Assembly (NCBI RefSeq): GCF_019061305.1
Contig: NZ_JAHQZT010000003.1
Span: 151,179 to 215,178 of the forward strand
Direction: 5' to 3'
DNA length: 64,000 nt
Source: Marinobacterium weihaiense
Lineage (GTDB): Bacteria; Pseudomonadota; Gammaproteobacteria; Pseudomonadales; Balneatricaceae
Positions 63,632 to 64,000 of the stretch are shown here, in pieces. The translations under genes were made by a program, and so were the position numbers. How positions within the stretch are numbered: position 1 is the stretch's first letter; every line of letters starts with the position of its first letter. The notes under the pieces were generated by a model, which did not search any database, was not told the origin of the DNA, and saw only the letters and a list, made by a program, of their open reading frames with translations.

Positions 63632-64000
63632 GCAGAGCTTTCAGGTATGAACGGTCGCCGCCAACAAGCGGTAGCACAGTTCAGTGCCCGCATGGCCCGG
63701 GTGGATATGAAACGGATCATGGCATGCCATACGCGCTTTAAGGACGTTGTGGATCATCAGGGGCGTGTTCCGGCTGCAAGCAGTGAGCATTTCACCAGAG
63801 CCGTTAAACCGGCTTGATCAGGCTGTGTAGCCAAAGCGTATTCCATGTCACACACAAACACCCTGCCTTCAAGCAAATCAAGGAACCTGCAGCACCGACA
63901 TGATAGGGAACGTATGAACAAGTCCCTCCAGCGCCATTAAGACTGCATTTTCTCTGTGCTAGGGCTCATAAAATGCGCACGTCCGCCTCTTTTAACCAAC
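63632..64000. other. Gap without a convincing gene at the right edge
   Basis: These 369 bases have no gene that I would defend. An ATG frame at 63647-63817 (56 residues, MNGRRQQAVAQFSARMARVD) exists but lacks a clear Shine-Dalgarno. A tiny 8-codon frame preceded by AGGGAA starts at 63914. The base composition drops toward AT in the last 150 bp. The region upstream of the helicase should hold its promoter. No tRNA or terminator was seen. Confidence 0.5.

Noticed and set aside
63647..63817. 56-codon frame after the helicase start
   Set aside because: No clear Shine-Dalgarno and no recognisable domain. Length is within chance for this base composition, so it is kept only as a note in the edge region.

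Overview
The window is a continuous stretch of a fairly high-GC gammaproteobacterial chromosome. Gene content and order point to a marine Oceanospirillales/Pseudomonadales-type organism (for example a Marinobacterium or Oceanospirillum relative). The main evidence is the order proA-nadD-rsfS-rlmH-mrdA-rodA-mltB-rlpA-dacC-ybeD-lipB-lipA, as in Pseudomonas, the order miaB-ybeZ-ybeY-corC-lnt, and a glnA-ntrB-ntrC locus with NtrC and sigma-54 sites. The genus is an inference. I saw no rRNA, tRNA, CRISPR array, insertion sequence, integrase or phage gene. Almost all of the DNA is core genome.

Layout. 1-7.7 kb: the 3' part of recJ, a 59-residue small protein, nfo, an EAL-domain c-di-GMP phosphodiesterase, then the tightly overlapping run nudF-yqiB-cpdA-yqiA-parE. 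7.8-15 kb: envelope and redox genes between parE and parC. These are an uncharacterised 697-residue membrane-anchored protein, a YcbB-type L,D-transpeptidase, a YcbK/DUF882 protein, a membrane thioredoxin of TlpA type, a LEA-type lipoprotein, a ChaN-like protein and a small helical protein. 15.2-19.2 kb: parC, and an AhpA/YtjB-like membrane protein on the other strand. 19.4-31.1 kb: one long co-directional block for proline and NAD synthesis, ribosome silencing and modification, the elongasome (PBP2, RodA), wall hydrolases, a D-amino acid aminotransferase and lipoate attachment. 31.2-38.3 kb: an OsmC-family protein, then leftward dtd, pip, a YgiC/YgiB/YjfL-type cluster, yehS, typA and a small secreted protein.

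38.4-43.6 kb: the nitrogen-control locus glnA-ntrB-ntrC with well-preserved binding sites, then trmL and an unknown gene. 43.6-48.1 kb: leftward leuS-lptE-holA-cytochrome c. 48.4-50.8 kb: an unusual inner-membrane protein combining a PstS-like and an OmpA-like domain, then the YbeL-type zinc-ribbon protein. 50.8-56.0 kb: leftward miaB-ybeZ-ybeY-corC-lnt. 56.2-60 kb: a DUF1820 protein, an unknown lipoprotein, and the EF-P module (epmB, efp, epmA). 60.2-63.6 kb: SpoOM, PpiC and a large helicase with an N-terminal PD-(D/E)XK-like nuclease. The last 370 bases hold no convincing gene.

Together the genes cover topoisomerase IV, sidewall synthesis and remodelling, lipoprotein and LPS maturation, tRNA and ribosome quality, and nitrogen assimilation. 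I found no clear new multi-gene system. The observations most worth checking are the PstS-OmpA inner-membrane fusion, the nuclease-helicase fusion, the convergent lnt/ybeL overlap, the paired DnaA boxes ahead of parE, palindromes in the proA divergent intergenic region, and a four-copy 15-bp tandem repeat.
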